The position numbers and the translations under genes are program-made. The notes beneath the pieces were generated by a model. The model made no database searches and had not been told where the DNA came from. It saw nothing but the letters and a program-made list of their open reading frames with translations. From a virus: DNA of 60,977 nucleotides. Where the stretch lies: positions 1 through 60,977 of IMG/VR virus record IMGVR_UViG_3300042346_000439, one strand, 5' to 3'. Shown here piece after piece: positions 16,810-25,103 of the stretch (positions are counted from its first letter, which is position 1; each line of letters opens with the position of its first letter).

Positions 16810-18433
16810 AAAAATCAGATTTGTGATAGTTCTCTACGTTCCAGACTTGCCCTCCTGCATCGACTAATTGATTTTCTTCGTCACCATTATTTATAAATCC
16901 GAAAGGAGTCATTTCCTCTTCGATCATTTTAATTCTTGTTTCGTACAATTCTTTTCGTATATTGATGTTTGTCAACTCTTTGAAATATGAGTTTGTTGTC
17001 AGCCATGAAAACAGCACTAAAGGCATGACCAAATCATCGTGATATCCTTCGTCAGCAGAATAACTGTTTCTTTTTTCAATGAATGTTGAAATCTCAGCTA
17101 TAGTATCAGCATCATTGATAATGAGTTTTTTCTCTTCGACCAATGACTTGAAGTTAGAACATCCAATGCGTTTAACTTTTTTGTCTGTGATGACACCAAG
17201 TTGCGTTTTATTTCCACCAAATCCACCATTAACAACTTGGCCTTGTGGTGTTCTGCTAACAGAAATAATATTCTCATATTCATACTCACCATAAAGAATC
17301 TCTGCAACTTGCTCTGAAGAATTGATCTCAATTAGAATATATGCCTCATTGTATTCTTTACCCACTCTGTAAAGTACTGATGGATACAAAAGAGGGCTGA
17401 TTTCATTGTTTCTATATTTACCCACAATTCTATATGGCATCTGAGTTATGTCAATAATCTGAAATGCCGAATAGTCACCACCGACACCCTTTGCTGTGTC
17501 TGCTACAATACAATATGCATGATCTTTTTCAACATTTTCGTATATGTCTAGCCCATCTTTTTGATAGGTAATAGGGCTAGCCGACATTTGTGCAATAGAA
17601 TCGGAAGCAATGAGTGTAAGACTAGAACCTAAGAAGTTACATAAAACCTCTTGATTAAACTTCAACTCACCCAACATTGCTCTTTGTTCAGATGCCCACT
17701 TCTCATCACGTCCAGGAATCTCCCAGTATGGAATGAATAGATTGACAAATCCATTTCTATTGTTGTCTGCATCATTCCAGAATTTCCAGAAGTGATTGTA
17801 TCCAAGTGGAGTAGAACTTAGCAGAATCTTTGTTGTTTCACCAGCAGAAATCGTAGGATAAACTGAGGTAAAGAATTGTTCTGCTACATTGTTCGGTATG
17901 ATAGCGGCTTCGTCAACGTACAATAAGTTAACTGACTTACCACGAATACCTGATGTGCTTGTTGCGGCTGTGAATACAATTGAACCATTTTCTAAAGCAA
18001 TGTCACCCTTGTTCCATGTAGTGACACCTTGCTGTAGCCATGTAGGAAGATTCTCATACATGATTTGATAACGATACAAAACTTCTCTAGCGGCTGTTGC
18101 TTTGTTGGCTAGAATGGCTACAGTCTTGCTTCCTTGAAACAATGTGTACCACAAGATGTAAGCGGCAGAAGTTGTTGTCTTACCTTGTTGTCGCCCTTCC
18201 ATAAGAATGACTTTACGATTCTCATGGATAATTTTTACTTTGTTCTTTTGGCAGTCATACAGTTTAAATGCCTGAAGTCCATGATCTAACGTGACAATCT
18301 TACAATAACTTTCAATGAAGTATATTGGATCGTCAGCACATTTCAAGTATTCTTCAATCTCTTCTTTGGTGAAATTGAGTGGTACACCAGATGCTTTTAA
18401 AAGAGAATTTCCTAGATAGGATTTTGCAGTCAT
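16805..18433 (-). CDS. 17: gp17 terminase large subunit (packaging ATPase/nuclease)
   Basis: 542 residues (T4 610). The ATPase domain has Walker A in EGRQQGKT (79-86), Walker B LLYVDEA (170-176) and the coupling motif LLSSTP (204-209). The RNase H-like nuclease domain has an acidic residue in VADTAKG (D312) and a conserved GYHDDLVMPLVL stretch. gp17 cuts concatemeric DNA and pumps it into the prohead through gp20. Its start overlaps the gp16 stop by 4 bases (ATGA), the usual T4 coupling. Confidence 0.96.
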   Translation of the reverse strand: MTAKSYLGNSLLKASGVPLNFTKEEIEEYLKCADDPIYFIESYCKIVTLDHGLQAFKLYDCQKNKVKIIHENRKVILMEGRQQGKTTTSAAYILWYTLFQGSKTVAILANKATAAREVLYRYQIMYENLPTWLQQGVTTWNKGDIALENGSIVFTAATSTSGIRGKSVNLLYVDEAAIIPNNVAEQFFTSVYPTISAGETTKILLSSTPLGYNHFWKFWNDADNNRNGFVNLFIPYWEIPGRDEKWASEQRAMLGELKFNQEVLCNFLGSSLTLIASDSIAQMSASPITYQKDGLDIYENVEKDHAYCIVADTAKGVGGDYSAFQIIDITQMPYRIVGKYRNNEISPLLYPSVLYRVGKEYNEAYILIEINSSEQVAEILYGEYEYENIISVSRTPQGQVVNGGFGGNKTQLGVITDKKVKRIGCSNFKSLVEEKKLIINDADTIAEISTFIEKRNSYSADEGYHDDLVMPLVLFSWLTTNSYFKELTNINIRKELYETRIKMIEEEMTPFGFINNGDEENQLVDAGGQVWNVENYHKSDFL

Positions 18434-18855
18434 CTTTTACCAATTAGTTTCTGTAATTCTGCCGTGCTACCAACAAACAATGCATTAGTCACATGTTGTG
18501 GTTGTTGTGTATCATCTTTTTTTGTCTTCAAGTCTTTTACTTTTTTACCCAAGTCTAACAAATCTTTATTTGTGTCTGACAATGTTTTAATCAATTGCCC
18601 TACAACTTCGTATGCTCTTGGAGACTCACCTTCTTTTGCTAAAAAGATAATGTTTTCCATAGCAACTTTGCCTTGCTCAATGAATAGCTTTAAATTCTCT
18701 CTCGCATATTCATAGTCAGCATCAATTGATTCATCATTTGGTGCACCAGAAATAACTTCTTTCTTTGGGTGTTCAACAGGTACCAATGCTTGTTCAACAA
18801 TCTTACCTTGCACATCAAATATGTCATTTAACTTATCATCAACTGTTTTCTTCAT
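18430..18855 (-). CDS. 16: gp16 terminase small subunit
   Basis: 141 residues (T4 164). Helical, with the central pattern DYEYARENLKLFIEQGKVAME and then SPRAYEVVGQLIKTLSD, matching the coiled-coil core of T4 gp16. It forms rings that recognise DNA and stimulate gp17. It overlaps gp15 by one base (TAATG) and gp17 by four bases, so the 15-16-17 order and coupling of T4 are kept. Confidence 0.9.
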   Translation of the reverse strand: MKKTVDDKLNDIFDVQGKIVEQALVPVEHPKKEVISGAPNDESIDADYEYARENLKLFIEQGKVAMENIIFLAKEGESPRAYEVVGQLIKTLSDTNKDLLDLGKKVKDLKTKKDDTQQPQHVTNALFVGSTAELQKLIGKR

Positions 18856-19610
18856 TATGTCGTATATCCATTGTTGTTAGTTTGCGTTTCGGTTACTTCA
18901 AACTCAGAGTTTCCAGTAAATGTTTGAGTAGATATGATTGCTTTGTTGATTGCAGAGCCATCATCAATAAAATTAATATCTTCTTTAGCAATGTACTTGA
19001 ACTTCTTAGTTGGTCCAAACAAATATCCTTTGACTGTAAAATCTAATTGGTACGTTTGAATTCTGCGAGAATCCATATCTCCTTCGTATGTGTCTGATGA
19101 AGTTACCGAGTTTAACTCAATTGGAATATCCATGTTAAGTGCCATCTCTGGAATCATCTTCATTGTCACAGTAAAGTCTGGTGTAAAGAATGGCACAATC
19201 TGTTCTACAATTTGTGTGCCGTCTTCGGTGTTTCTAAAAAGTGCATGTAAAGAAAAGCTGAAGTCATATGGCACAGGTGTGTGCATATAATTGAAGTCTA
19301 GCCCTCCAGTATTTACGCCTCTAGTTATTTTATGTGCGCTGTTTAATTTACGCTGAGGCGCATATGACATGCTAGTAAACTCAAATCCAAGTCTTGGCAA
19401 TGTAGTAGAAACATGGCGATTCAAATCAGGATCGCTAGTCACCCTTTGAATAAACTTTTGTTTTGGTCCATACTCAATTGGAACGTTGACAGTTTGAATT
19501 TTAGTTCCAGCAGAATCGTATCTGTCAACTTGAATTTCGTTAAACAAATTACCAAACATGATTACGTAACGTCTTAGCGTTCCGTGATAGAAGTCGTGTC
19601 CGAACATCAT
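18855..19610 (-). CDS. 15: gp15 tail terminator / sheath stabiliser
   Basis: 251 residues (T4 272). T4-like stretches: FYHGTLRRYVIMFGNLFNEI, YGPKQKFIQR, a TTLPRLGFEFTSMSY segment, TPVPYDFSFSLHALFRNTED and QIVEQIVPFFTPDFTVTM. gp15 caps the completed tail and binds the neck. Two adjacent ATG codons begin the gene; it lies 1 base after gp14. The C-terminal 30 residues are Thr/Asn-rich and appear unstructured. Confidence 0.92.
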   Translation of the reverse strand: MMFGHDFYHGTLRRYVIMFGNLFNEIQVDRYDSAGTKIQTVNVPIEYGPKQKFIQRVTSDPDLNRHVSTTLPRLGFEFTSMSYAPQRKLNSAHKITRGVNTGGLDFNYMHTPVPYDFSFSLHALFRNTEDGTQIVEQIVPFFTPDFTVTMKMIPEMALNMDIPIELNSVTSSDTYEGDMDSRRIQTYQLDFTVKGYLFGPTKKFKYIAKEDINFIDDGSAINKAIISTQTFTGNSEFEVTETQTNNNGYTT

Positions 19611-19611
19611 A

Positions 19612-20436
19612 TTAGAAAGTCCTTGTCAATGAGAATGGGTTTTGTTCTGAGAAATCTAGAATATCATCGTCAATAATTTTCTGACCAATCTCTTCATTGT
19701 CTGCTGAAATCTCTGCTAGAACAACAACATCAGCTTCGTTGATAATGAATGTGCCGTCTTCAAGCAAGAACAAGAAATTATCTTCGTCAAGTAATTTTTC
19801 ATTATTAGCAGTTGACAAACTGTATTGATCTTCGTTTGCATCAATTTCGGTAATGTCAGTATTAATACGTTCGCTAGAGTATTCGAGTCTGTCACAACGT
19901 AGTTCGTATGTGTAGAGTTTGCCTAATTGAAAGAAGTTCTCAATATTTTGAGTGAATTTAATTTCATACATGCTTTCAAACATAGGAATCCAAATTAAAT
20001 CACCCTCTCTTGGTCTCACAATGGCTTCGTAATCATACTCTGACACATCATTCCTGTTGCTTAATAATTCTTCTCCATCTTCAGTCAACATGTTGTATGA
20101 GTATTCTGTGATTATAGATGTTTTGAGTGATTGTGTGAATCGTTTTTGCGAAATAACAAATGTGACTGATTCGTCAACTTGAAGACCAAACTTTGCCATA
20201 AAGTCTTCTTGTCCCATAAAGCCATCAAAACTTTTTACATACAGTTCCATTTCAAGTGCATCATCAAAAAGCATAGACGCATCTTCGCCATAAATCTTAT
20301 CTAAATTTACGTGCGTTCTTGGTAAGTAATAACCATCTATACCATAAATCTTGATAGATTCTATAATTAAATCTTCAACAAGATTTTGTTCCTGCTTAAC
20401 AGGAGTGTATTGATTAAAAAAACGATTGCGTGCCAT
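19612..20436 (-). CDS. 14: gp14 neck protein
   Basis: 274 residues (T4 256). N-terminal ARNRFFNQYTPVKQEQNLVEDLI and the segment YYLPRTHVNLDKIYGED are characteristic, followed by RPREGDLIWIPMFESMYEIKF and FFQLGKLYTYELRCDRLEYSSE. gp14 with gp13 forms the neck that connects the filled head to the tail and closes the portal. It is in the 13-14-15-16-17 cassette with 5-base spacing to gp13. Confidence 0.94.
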   Translation of the reverse strand: MARNRFFNQYTPVKQEQNLVEDLIIESIKIYGIDGYYLPRTHVNLDKIYGEDASMLFDDALEMELYVKSFDGFMGQEDFMAKFGLQVDESVTFVISQKRFTQSLKTSIITEYSYNMLTEDGEELLSNRNDVSEYDYEAIVRPREGDLIWIPMFESMYEIKFTQNIENFFQLGKLYTYELRCDRLEYSSERINTDITEIDANEDQYSLSTANNEKLLDEDNFLFLLEDGTFIINEADVVVLAEISADNEEIGQKIIDDDILDFSEQNPFSLTRTF

Positions 20437-20441
20437 TGTGA

Positions 20442-21191
20442 TTAGCCTAGCATGTCAGTAACAGGTAGAGAATACGTGCTAATGACTTCTGCTTCTAATG
20501 CTTGAATTTCATCTGTAGCTTCATCCCAGATTTTCTGTCCGTTAAACGTAATACCACCTGGCATAGAAAGTCCCTCAAACTTTTTAAGGTTTTCACCCCA
20601 TTGTTTTTTGATTTGTGCGGTACAATACTTCTGCAAGAATCTATCATTGTATACATCTGTGAATGTGTCAGGATCAATCTTCTGATATCCTTCGATGATA
20701 ATGAATTCACCAATAGTTACTTTTGTGTCCCAAGACATGTCAATGTAAACTCTGTTGATGTGGCGATTGAATCTGAGGGATTGTTTACCCACAAACAGTT
20801 CTTCTGCCATTGCAACGTTTTGAAATGCCATGTAGTATGGCGCAAACGGACCAGTATTGAATGAATACAAATCATTCAAAGAAATCTGATATCTCAAATT
20901 GAAAAGATTGTTTGTAGAATAACTGTCGCCAATGTCAAAGATATTCATAACACCAATGACAGAATCTGGTAATGTGATGTATTTGTTTGTTATGTCATCT
21001 TGCGTGACTGCGTGTGCTAGATAGACTTTTTCCGTTGCGTCATAGTGGTAATCGTAGTAATATTGAAATGCAATCTCAATGCAGTCTTCAACTTGTTCGT
21101 CAGCTACGTTTATCTCTAAGAGAGGCGCACCTAGTCTTCTAAGGCAGAATTGCTTAAATTCTTCTCTTGTTGCTGGTTTGCTTGTACTCAT
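20442..21191 (-). CDS. 13: gp13 neck protein
   Basis: 249 residues (T4 309). Typical stretches: FCLRRLGAPLLEINVADEQV, then IEIAFQYYYDYHYD, ITLPDSVIGVMNIF, RHINRVYIDMSWD and the region GEFIIIEGYQKIDPD. gp13 is a neck component acting with gp14. It is the first gene of the minus-strand neck/terminase operon, just downstream of a late-type promoter and next to the plus-strand accessory island. Confidence 0.93.
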   Translation of the reverse strand: MSTSKPATREEFKQFCLRRLGAPLLEINVADEQVEDCIEIAFQYYYDYHYDATEKVYLAHAVTQDDITNKYITLPDSVIGVMNIFDIGDSYSTNNLFNLRYQISLNDLYSFNTGPFAPYYMAFQNVAMAEELFVGKQSLRFNRHINRVYIDMSWDTKVTIGEFIIIEGYQKIDPDTFTDVYNDRFLQKYCTAQIKKQWGENLKKFEGLSMPGGITFNGQKIWDEATDEIQALEAEVISTYSLPVTDMLG

Positions 21192-21221
21192 TTACTTTTG
21201 CCCCTTATGAATTTCATCTTC

Positions 21222-21229
21222 TATTTATC
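21222..21229 (-). promoter_or_regulatory. Late-type promoter (GATAAATA) for the neck/terminase operon
   Basis: GATAAATA on the minus strand, 31 bases upstream of the gp13 ATG. One base differs from TATAAATA at the first position. Confidence 0.65.
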
Positions 21230-21256
21230 ATTCTTATTAATTGCACTCCAACGCAC

Positions 21257-21285
21257 TTGATTTAATGTGCTAAATAAAGTATAAT
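21257..21285 (+). promoter_or_regulatory. Host sigma70-type promoter for the plus-strand sugar genes
   Basis: TTGATT (21257-21262), a 17-base spacer and a perfect TATAAT (21280-21285) precede the cupin gene by about 20 bases. This is an early-type promoter inside a late structural region. A GCAC-N10-GTGC inverted repeat (21253-21270) overlaps the -35 box and could be an operator. Confidence 0.8.
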
Positions 21286-21306
21286 GTTATAAGCGAGGTG
21301 AATAAT

Positions 21307-21678
21307 ATGGAAAGACTAGAAGGTTTTGTGAAAAAGGGTTGGGGTCACGAATTGATTTGGGCTACCAACGATAAGTATTGCGGCAAATTGATGAAGTTCA
21401 ATAAAGGCGCAAAATTCAGTATGCACTTCCATGCTGAAAAAGATGAATCTTGGTATGTGTTAGATGGTTTATTTATGATTAAATTCATTGAGACTAAAGA
21501 CGCAAGTATGCATGACGTAACGCTGAAAGCTGGAGAAGTTTGGCGTAATCGTCCTCTACAACCACATCAAGTTATTTGCCTAGAAGAAGGCACAATCATA
21601 GAAGTCTCCACACCAGATAGTGTTCAAGATAATTATCGTGTTCTGCCTGGAGATAGTCAGCAGAGCAAGGAACAATAA
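21307..21678 (+). CDS. Small cupin protein, sugar-isomerase type
   Basis: About 123 residues. A single cupin barrel with the metal-binding pattern MHFHAEKDESWYV, then a PHQV histidine, preceded by KGWGHELIW as in mannose-6-phosphate isomerase-type II/WbuC-like cupins. The likely role is sugar phosphate isomerisation or binding in nucleotide-sugar metabolism; the substrate cannot be read from sequence. ATG at 21307 is chosen because GAGGTG lies at the right distance before it; a GTG at 21298 falls inside that ribosome-binding site. It overlaps the epimerase gene by TAATG, so the two are translated together. Confidence 0.8.
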   Translation: MERLEGFVKKGWGHELIWATNDKYCGKLMKFNKGAKFSMHFHAEKDESWYVLDGLFMIKFIETKDASMHDVTLKAGEVWRNRPLQPHQVICLEEGTIIEVSTPDSVQDNYRVLPGDSQQSKEQ

Positions 21679-22592
21679 TGATACTGGTTACTGGCGGATT
21701 TGGATTCATTGGATCAAATTTAATTAGAGCATTAAATGCAAGAGGCATATCAGAAATCATAGTTGTTGATGATTTGACTGATGGCAATAAGATGATGAAT
21801 CTAAACGGCACAACGTTTGGTGATTATTATGATGTTGATTCATTTTTTGATACATTCTCTGATTGGGATAGTGTCAAGTTTATTTTCCATGAAGGTGCAA
21901 TTTCTTCTACTAGAGAAACAAATGGTACTTTGTTAATGAAAAGAAATTATGAATTCTCAGAAAAACTTTTGAGAAAATCGTTTGAACATAAGATACCTTT
22001 TCAATATGCATCTAGTGCAAGTGTTTACGGTGACATGCCCGCAAACTTCAGAGTGCCAGAATCTGCTTCAATGTATCCACAAACACCATATGCATTTTCT
22101 AAATATATGTTTGACAAAAAAATTATTAAATTGATGGAGTCAGAATACTCTAGTAAGTTTGAATTCAACATTCAAGGGCTAAGATACTTCAATGTTTATG
22201 GCGAAAATGAATTGCATAAGAAAGATCAAGCAAGCCCAATCACCAAGTTTACTATTCAAGCAAGAGAAACAGGAAAAATAAAATTATTCTCTGGCTCAGA
22301 AAGTATATTCAGAGATTTCGTTTGTGTTGAAGATATTGTACAAGCCAAAATAGAATTAGCATTCAACAAAATGAATAGTGGAATTTTTAATTTGGGCACA
22401 GGTGCACCAGAATCTTTTGCTAGAGTTGCTGAAATTATTGCACAGAGAGAAAATGCTAAAGTTGAAACTGTTCCTTTTCCAAAAGAGTATCAAACAAAAT
22501 ATCAATATTGGACGTGTGCTGACATGACTAAATTAAGAGATGCAGGAATTAAAACGCATTTCAGAAGTATAAATGAATTTTTTAAGATTTGA
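21678..22592 (+). CDS. hldD: HldD-like ADP-L-glycero-D-manno-heptose 6-epimerase
   Basis: 304 residues (E. coli HldD 310). Extended SDR epimerase: NAD-binding TGGFGFIGSN (5-14), the heptose-epimerase signature FHEGAISST (70-78), SSASVYGD, the catalytic YxxxK (Y138, K142) and the RYFNVYGENELHKK stretch with the lysine that aligns with K178 of HldD. The C-terminal IFNLGTGAPESF also matches. It would convert ADP-D-glycero- to ADP-L-glycero-D-manno-heptose, the donor for LPS inner core. It sits between the cupin and a GmhB-like protein, so the three form a heptose cassette. Other epimerase substrates cannot be fully excluded. Confidence 0.85.
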   Translation: MILVTGGFGFIGSNLIRALNARGISEIIVVDDLTDGNKMMNLNGTTFGDYYDVDSFFDTFSDWDSVKFIFHEGAISSTRETNGTLLMKRNYEFSEKLLRKSFEHKIPFQYASSASVYGDMPANFRVPESASMYPQTPYAFSKYMFDKKIIKLMESEYSSKFEFNIQGLRYFNVYGENELHKKDQASPITKFTIQARETGKIKLFSGSESIFRDFVCVEDIVQAKIELAFNKMNSGIFNLGTGAPESFARVAEIIAQRENAKVETVPFPKEYQTKYQYWTCADMTKLRDAGIKTHFRSINEFFKI

Positions 22593-22604
22593 GAGGATTT
22601 AACA

Positions 22605-23303
22605 ATGGGAAGATTTTCAATAGATAGAAGCATGAACGTTGGTGGTCAACCACCATCACCTACTATGCCACAGATGCAACCGTACGGACAACAAAACTAT
22701 AGTTCACCATATGGCCAACAAATGCCTCAGCAACAGCAAAACTGGCCAACTTATTTTCCTAAAGAAACAATTGGTATTGATAGAGGTGTAATTTTAAATG
22801 ACACTAAACCTATTATTAATCCATCTGATATAGAAATACTTCCTGGTGCATTAGATGCAATTCGTACTATTCGTCTAAAAGGATATAAACTTGTCATATT
22901 CTTTAATGAACCCCTAATCAGTCAAGGTAAATTAACTACTCAAGCAGTAGATTCTAATGTTCAACAGTTGATGAATTATTTTGGTCAAGCTGGAATCTTT
23001 ACAATTGACGGACTTCTATATGCAACATCCAACATGAAAGAAGATTTGTTTGCAATGCCAAACAATGGTATGATGAAACGTGCTGAGAATGATATGAAAG
23101 TTGCATTCAAGGGTGGATACTTTGCAGGCAACAAATTATATAATCTGAAAGCTGGCGACTCTGTACATGCAAAACCTATTCTAATTAAATCTCCTGGTTA
23201 TGAAGATGTAGAGTCTAAACTAGATACATTTGCAAATAAGGAGTTAAAGAATAAAACAAAGACGTTTAACTCTCTACTAGATTTTGCAAATTCTCTTGCA
23301 TAA
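22605..23303 (+). CDS. Degenerate HAD phosphatase-like protein (GmhB-type) with Gln/Pro-rich head
   Basis: 232 residues. Residues 1-52 are low-complexity Gln/Pro/Tyr/Met. The rest follows the heptose-bisphosphate phosphatase layout: ILPGALDAIRTIRLKGYKLVIFFNEP corresponds to the FIDG..AM..LK..GF.LVVVTNQSG region, then QGKLTTQAVD and a FTIDGLLYATSN stretch. The catalytic DxDG motif is reduced to GIDRG (D59), so the second Asp is missing, and the GD-K/D motif is AGNK. It is probably catalytically dead or has a different role. It ends at a bidirectional terminator. The family call is by pattern; the loss of motifs is directly visible. Confidence 0.7.
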   Translation: MGRFSIDRSMNVGGQPPSPTMPQMQPYGQQNYSSPYGQQMPQQQQNWPTYFPKETIGIDRGVILNDTKPIINPSDIEILPGALDAIRTIRLKGYKLVIFFNEPLISQGKLTTQAVDSNVQQLMNYFGQAGIFTIDGLLYATSNMKEDLFAMPNNGMMKRAENDMKVAFKGGYFAGNKLYNLKAGDSVHAKPILIKSPGYEDVESKLDTFANKELKNKTKTFNSLLDFANSLA

Positions 23304-23304
23304 C

Positions 23305-23330
23305 AAAAAAGCCCCAAAAGGGGCTTTTTT
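23305..23330. terminator. Bidirectional terminator between converging gene sets
   Basis: A perfect 11-base stem (AAAAAAGCCCC / GGGGCTTTTTT) with an AAAA loop carries T-runs in both directions. It lies between the plus-strand HAD gene and the minus-strand carbamoyltransferase and serves both. Its last base is also the first base of the complemented carbamoyltransferase stop. Confidence 0.93.
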
Positions 23331-25102
23331 TATTCTTCAGTTGCTGTTTCTGTTTCAACTTCTTCAGCTTCAACTTTCTCTGTTGGATCATCAATTGTCT
23401 TTTCGACAAGAACACCTAACTCAGGCAAGTAGATATATTTTAGTTTAGAACTAAAGATTGTCATCAATGCATCTTGTAGTGTCTCAACTAAAGGATGACC
23501 AGCAAGATTGAATGAAGTATTGAAGATAACTGGAACACCAGTAATGTCTTTGTATGCCTTAATCAATTCATAGTAATGCTTGTTGTTCTCTTCAGAAACA
23601 GTTTGCACACGACAAGTTTCATCAACGTGTGTAACACACGGAATCTCACTCACTTTGTCTGCGGCAACATTAACTGCATACATCATAAATGGAGACTCTT
23701 CAAGTCCAGCCATGTCAAACCAATCGTTTGCGTCTTCTAGCAAGACAGAGCCTGCAAATGGTCTAAACCATTCACGACCTTTGACAAGATTAACTTTGTC
23801 TTTACCTTCTGGATCTCTTGAATCATAAAGAATAGAACGATTACCCAATGCACGAGGACCAGCTTCAGAACGACCTTGAAAGATCGAAACAATATTTTTA
23901 TCAGCAATCAATTGTGCAACTTCTTCTTTTGTAGTAGGAGTTACTTTGATTGCTTCTTTGTTTGCGTCTAAGATATACTCAAGCAATTCTTTTGAATACT
24001 CAGGTCCGTAATAGATGCTTTTCTGTGGGCGAACTGTACTATCATTTTGTGAAGTGTGCCAAGAAAGTTTTGCAACACCAATTGCAGTACCAGCATCATT
24101 TGCGACTGGTTCAACATAAATGTTTAAATGTGGAAAACGTTTCTTTAAGTAATAGTTTGCAACGCAATTCAAACCATAACCACCAGCGATAACAATATTT
24201 TCTACTTTTGTAGCTTGAACTGCAAGTTCAATGTAGTCACCAATTATCTGTTGCGTATCATTTTGAATATGCCAAGCAAGATTCTTTTCAACAGTTGTTA
24301 ATTTTTCAGAGTCTTTATGCCAATCTCTTGGATCTGCATATTGTCTTAGATATGGAAATCTTCCTTGGTCGATGTAAGCACCCGCTGGATATGCAGGAAT
24401 GAAAACATCTTTTGAACCCCTATTACCATTAAACAATCTAGGAATATTGTCATCATACTTACCATATGGTGCAAGTCCCATTGTCTTACCTGCTTCGATA
24501 AAACCAAAGCCTAAGTACTGAGATACTGCTTCGTATGCTTTAGTAACAGTTGTTGCGCCACCATCAAAATCAAATACTCCAGTATCGACTTTTGGTCCGG
24601 CATTGTTACCATAAACTTTTCGCACTAAAGCAAATTTGCCTGGATATTCACAATGCCAAATCGATTCTGTTTCATATCCTTCGGCTGTGATAGTTTCATT
24701 CTTCTCATCCACTTTTTCTTTTTTGAGTGAACCAGCACCATCTACAATAAGTGCAATTGCTGTTTCAAATCCAGAATTGTAAAATGCAGATGCGGCATGA
24801 CCCAAGTGATGTTCATTTCCAAGTCTTTGTACTTTTACATTAGGATAGAATTTGCGAACAAGCGCAGTATACGCATCTTCACCTGTCCACGGAAGTTTAT
24901 GTTCTTCTTGTCCAGTACCAGCAATGACAAGTTCATCAACGTGCCATTTCTGCATAATGTCTAACATGCCTCTGAATGGATTACCATCATACTTAGCACG
25001 ACTTAATCTTTCTTCTTCAACATAGTATACAACTTCACCATCAACTAGTAATGCCGCAGAACCATTATGACCAGGATTGATACCTAAAATATTATAACTC
25101 AT
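23330..25102 (-). CDS. NodU/CmcH-family carbamoyltransferase
   Basis: 590 residues. N-terminal ASKHA-type domain with GINPGHNGSAALLVDGEVV and EEERLSRAKYDG, metal-binding histidines in NEHHLGHA (96-103), a DGAGS loop (121-125), then GGYGLNCVANY. The C-terminal carbamoyltransferase domain has SEAGPRALGNRSIL and FNTSFNLAGHPLVETLQDA. The family transfers a carbamoyl group from carbamoyl phosphate to a hydroxyl, usually on a sugar. The last 25 residues are an acidic tail. It is transcribed with the glycosyltransferase-like gene from a host-type promoter; the acceptor is probably the sugar made or attached by its neighbours, which is an inference. Confidence 0.92.
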   Translation of the reverse strand: MSYNILGINPGHNGSAALLVDGEVVYYVEEERLSRAKYDGNPFRGMLDIMQKWHVDELVIAGTGQEEHKLPWTGEDAYTALVRKFYPNVKVQRLGNEHHLGHAASAFYNSGFETAIALIVDGAGSLKKEKVDEKNETITAEGYETESIWHCEYPGKFALVRKVYGNNAGPKVDTGVFDFDGGATTVTKAYEAVSQYLGFGFIEAGKTMGLAPYGKYDDNIPRLFNGNRGSKDVFIPAYPAGAYIDQGRFPYLRQYADPRDWHKDSEKLTTVEKNLAWHIQNDTQQIIGDYIELAVQATKVENIVIAGGYGLNCVANYYLKKRFPHLNIYVEPVANDAGTAIGVAKLSWHTSQNDSTVRPQKSIYYGPEYSKELLEYILDANKEAIKVTPTTKEEVAQLIADKNIVSIFQGRSEAGPRALGNRSILYDSRDPEGKDKVNLVKGREWFRPFAGSVLLEDANDWFDMAGLEESPFMMYAVNVAADKVSEIPCVTHVDETCRVQTVSEENNKHYYELIKAYKDITGVPVIFNTSFNLAGHPLVETLQDALMTIFSSKLKYIYLPELGVLVEKTIDDPTEKVEAEEVETETATEE

Positions 25103-25103
25103 A

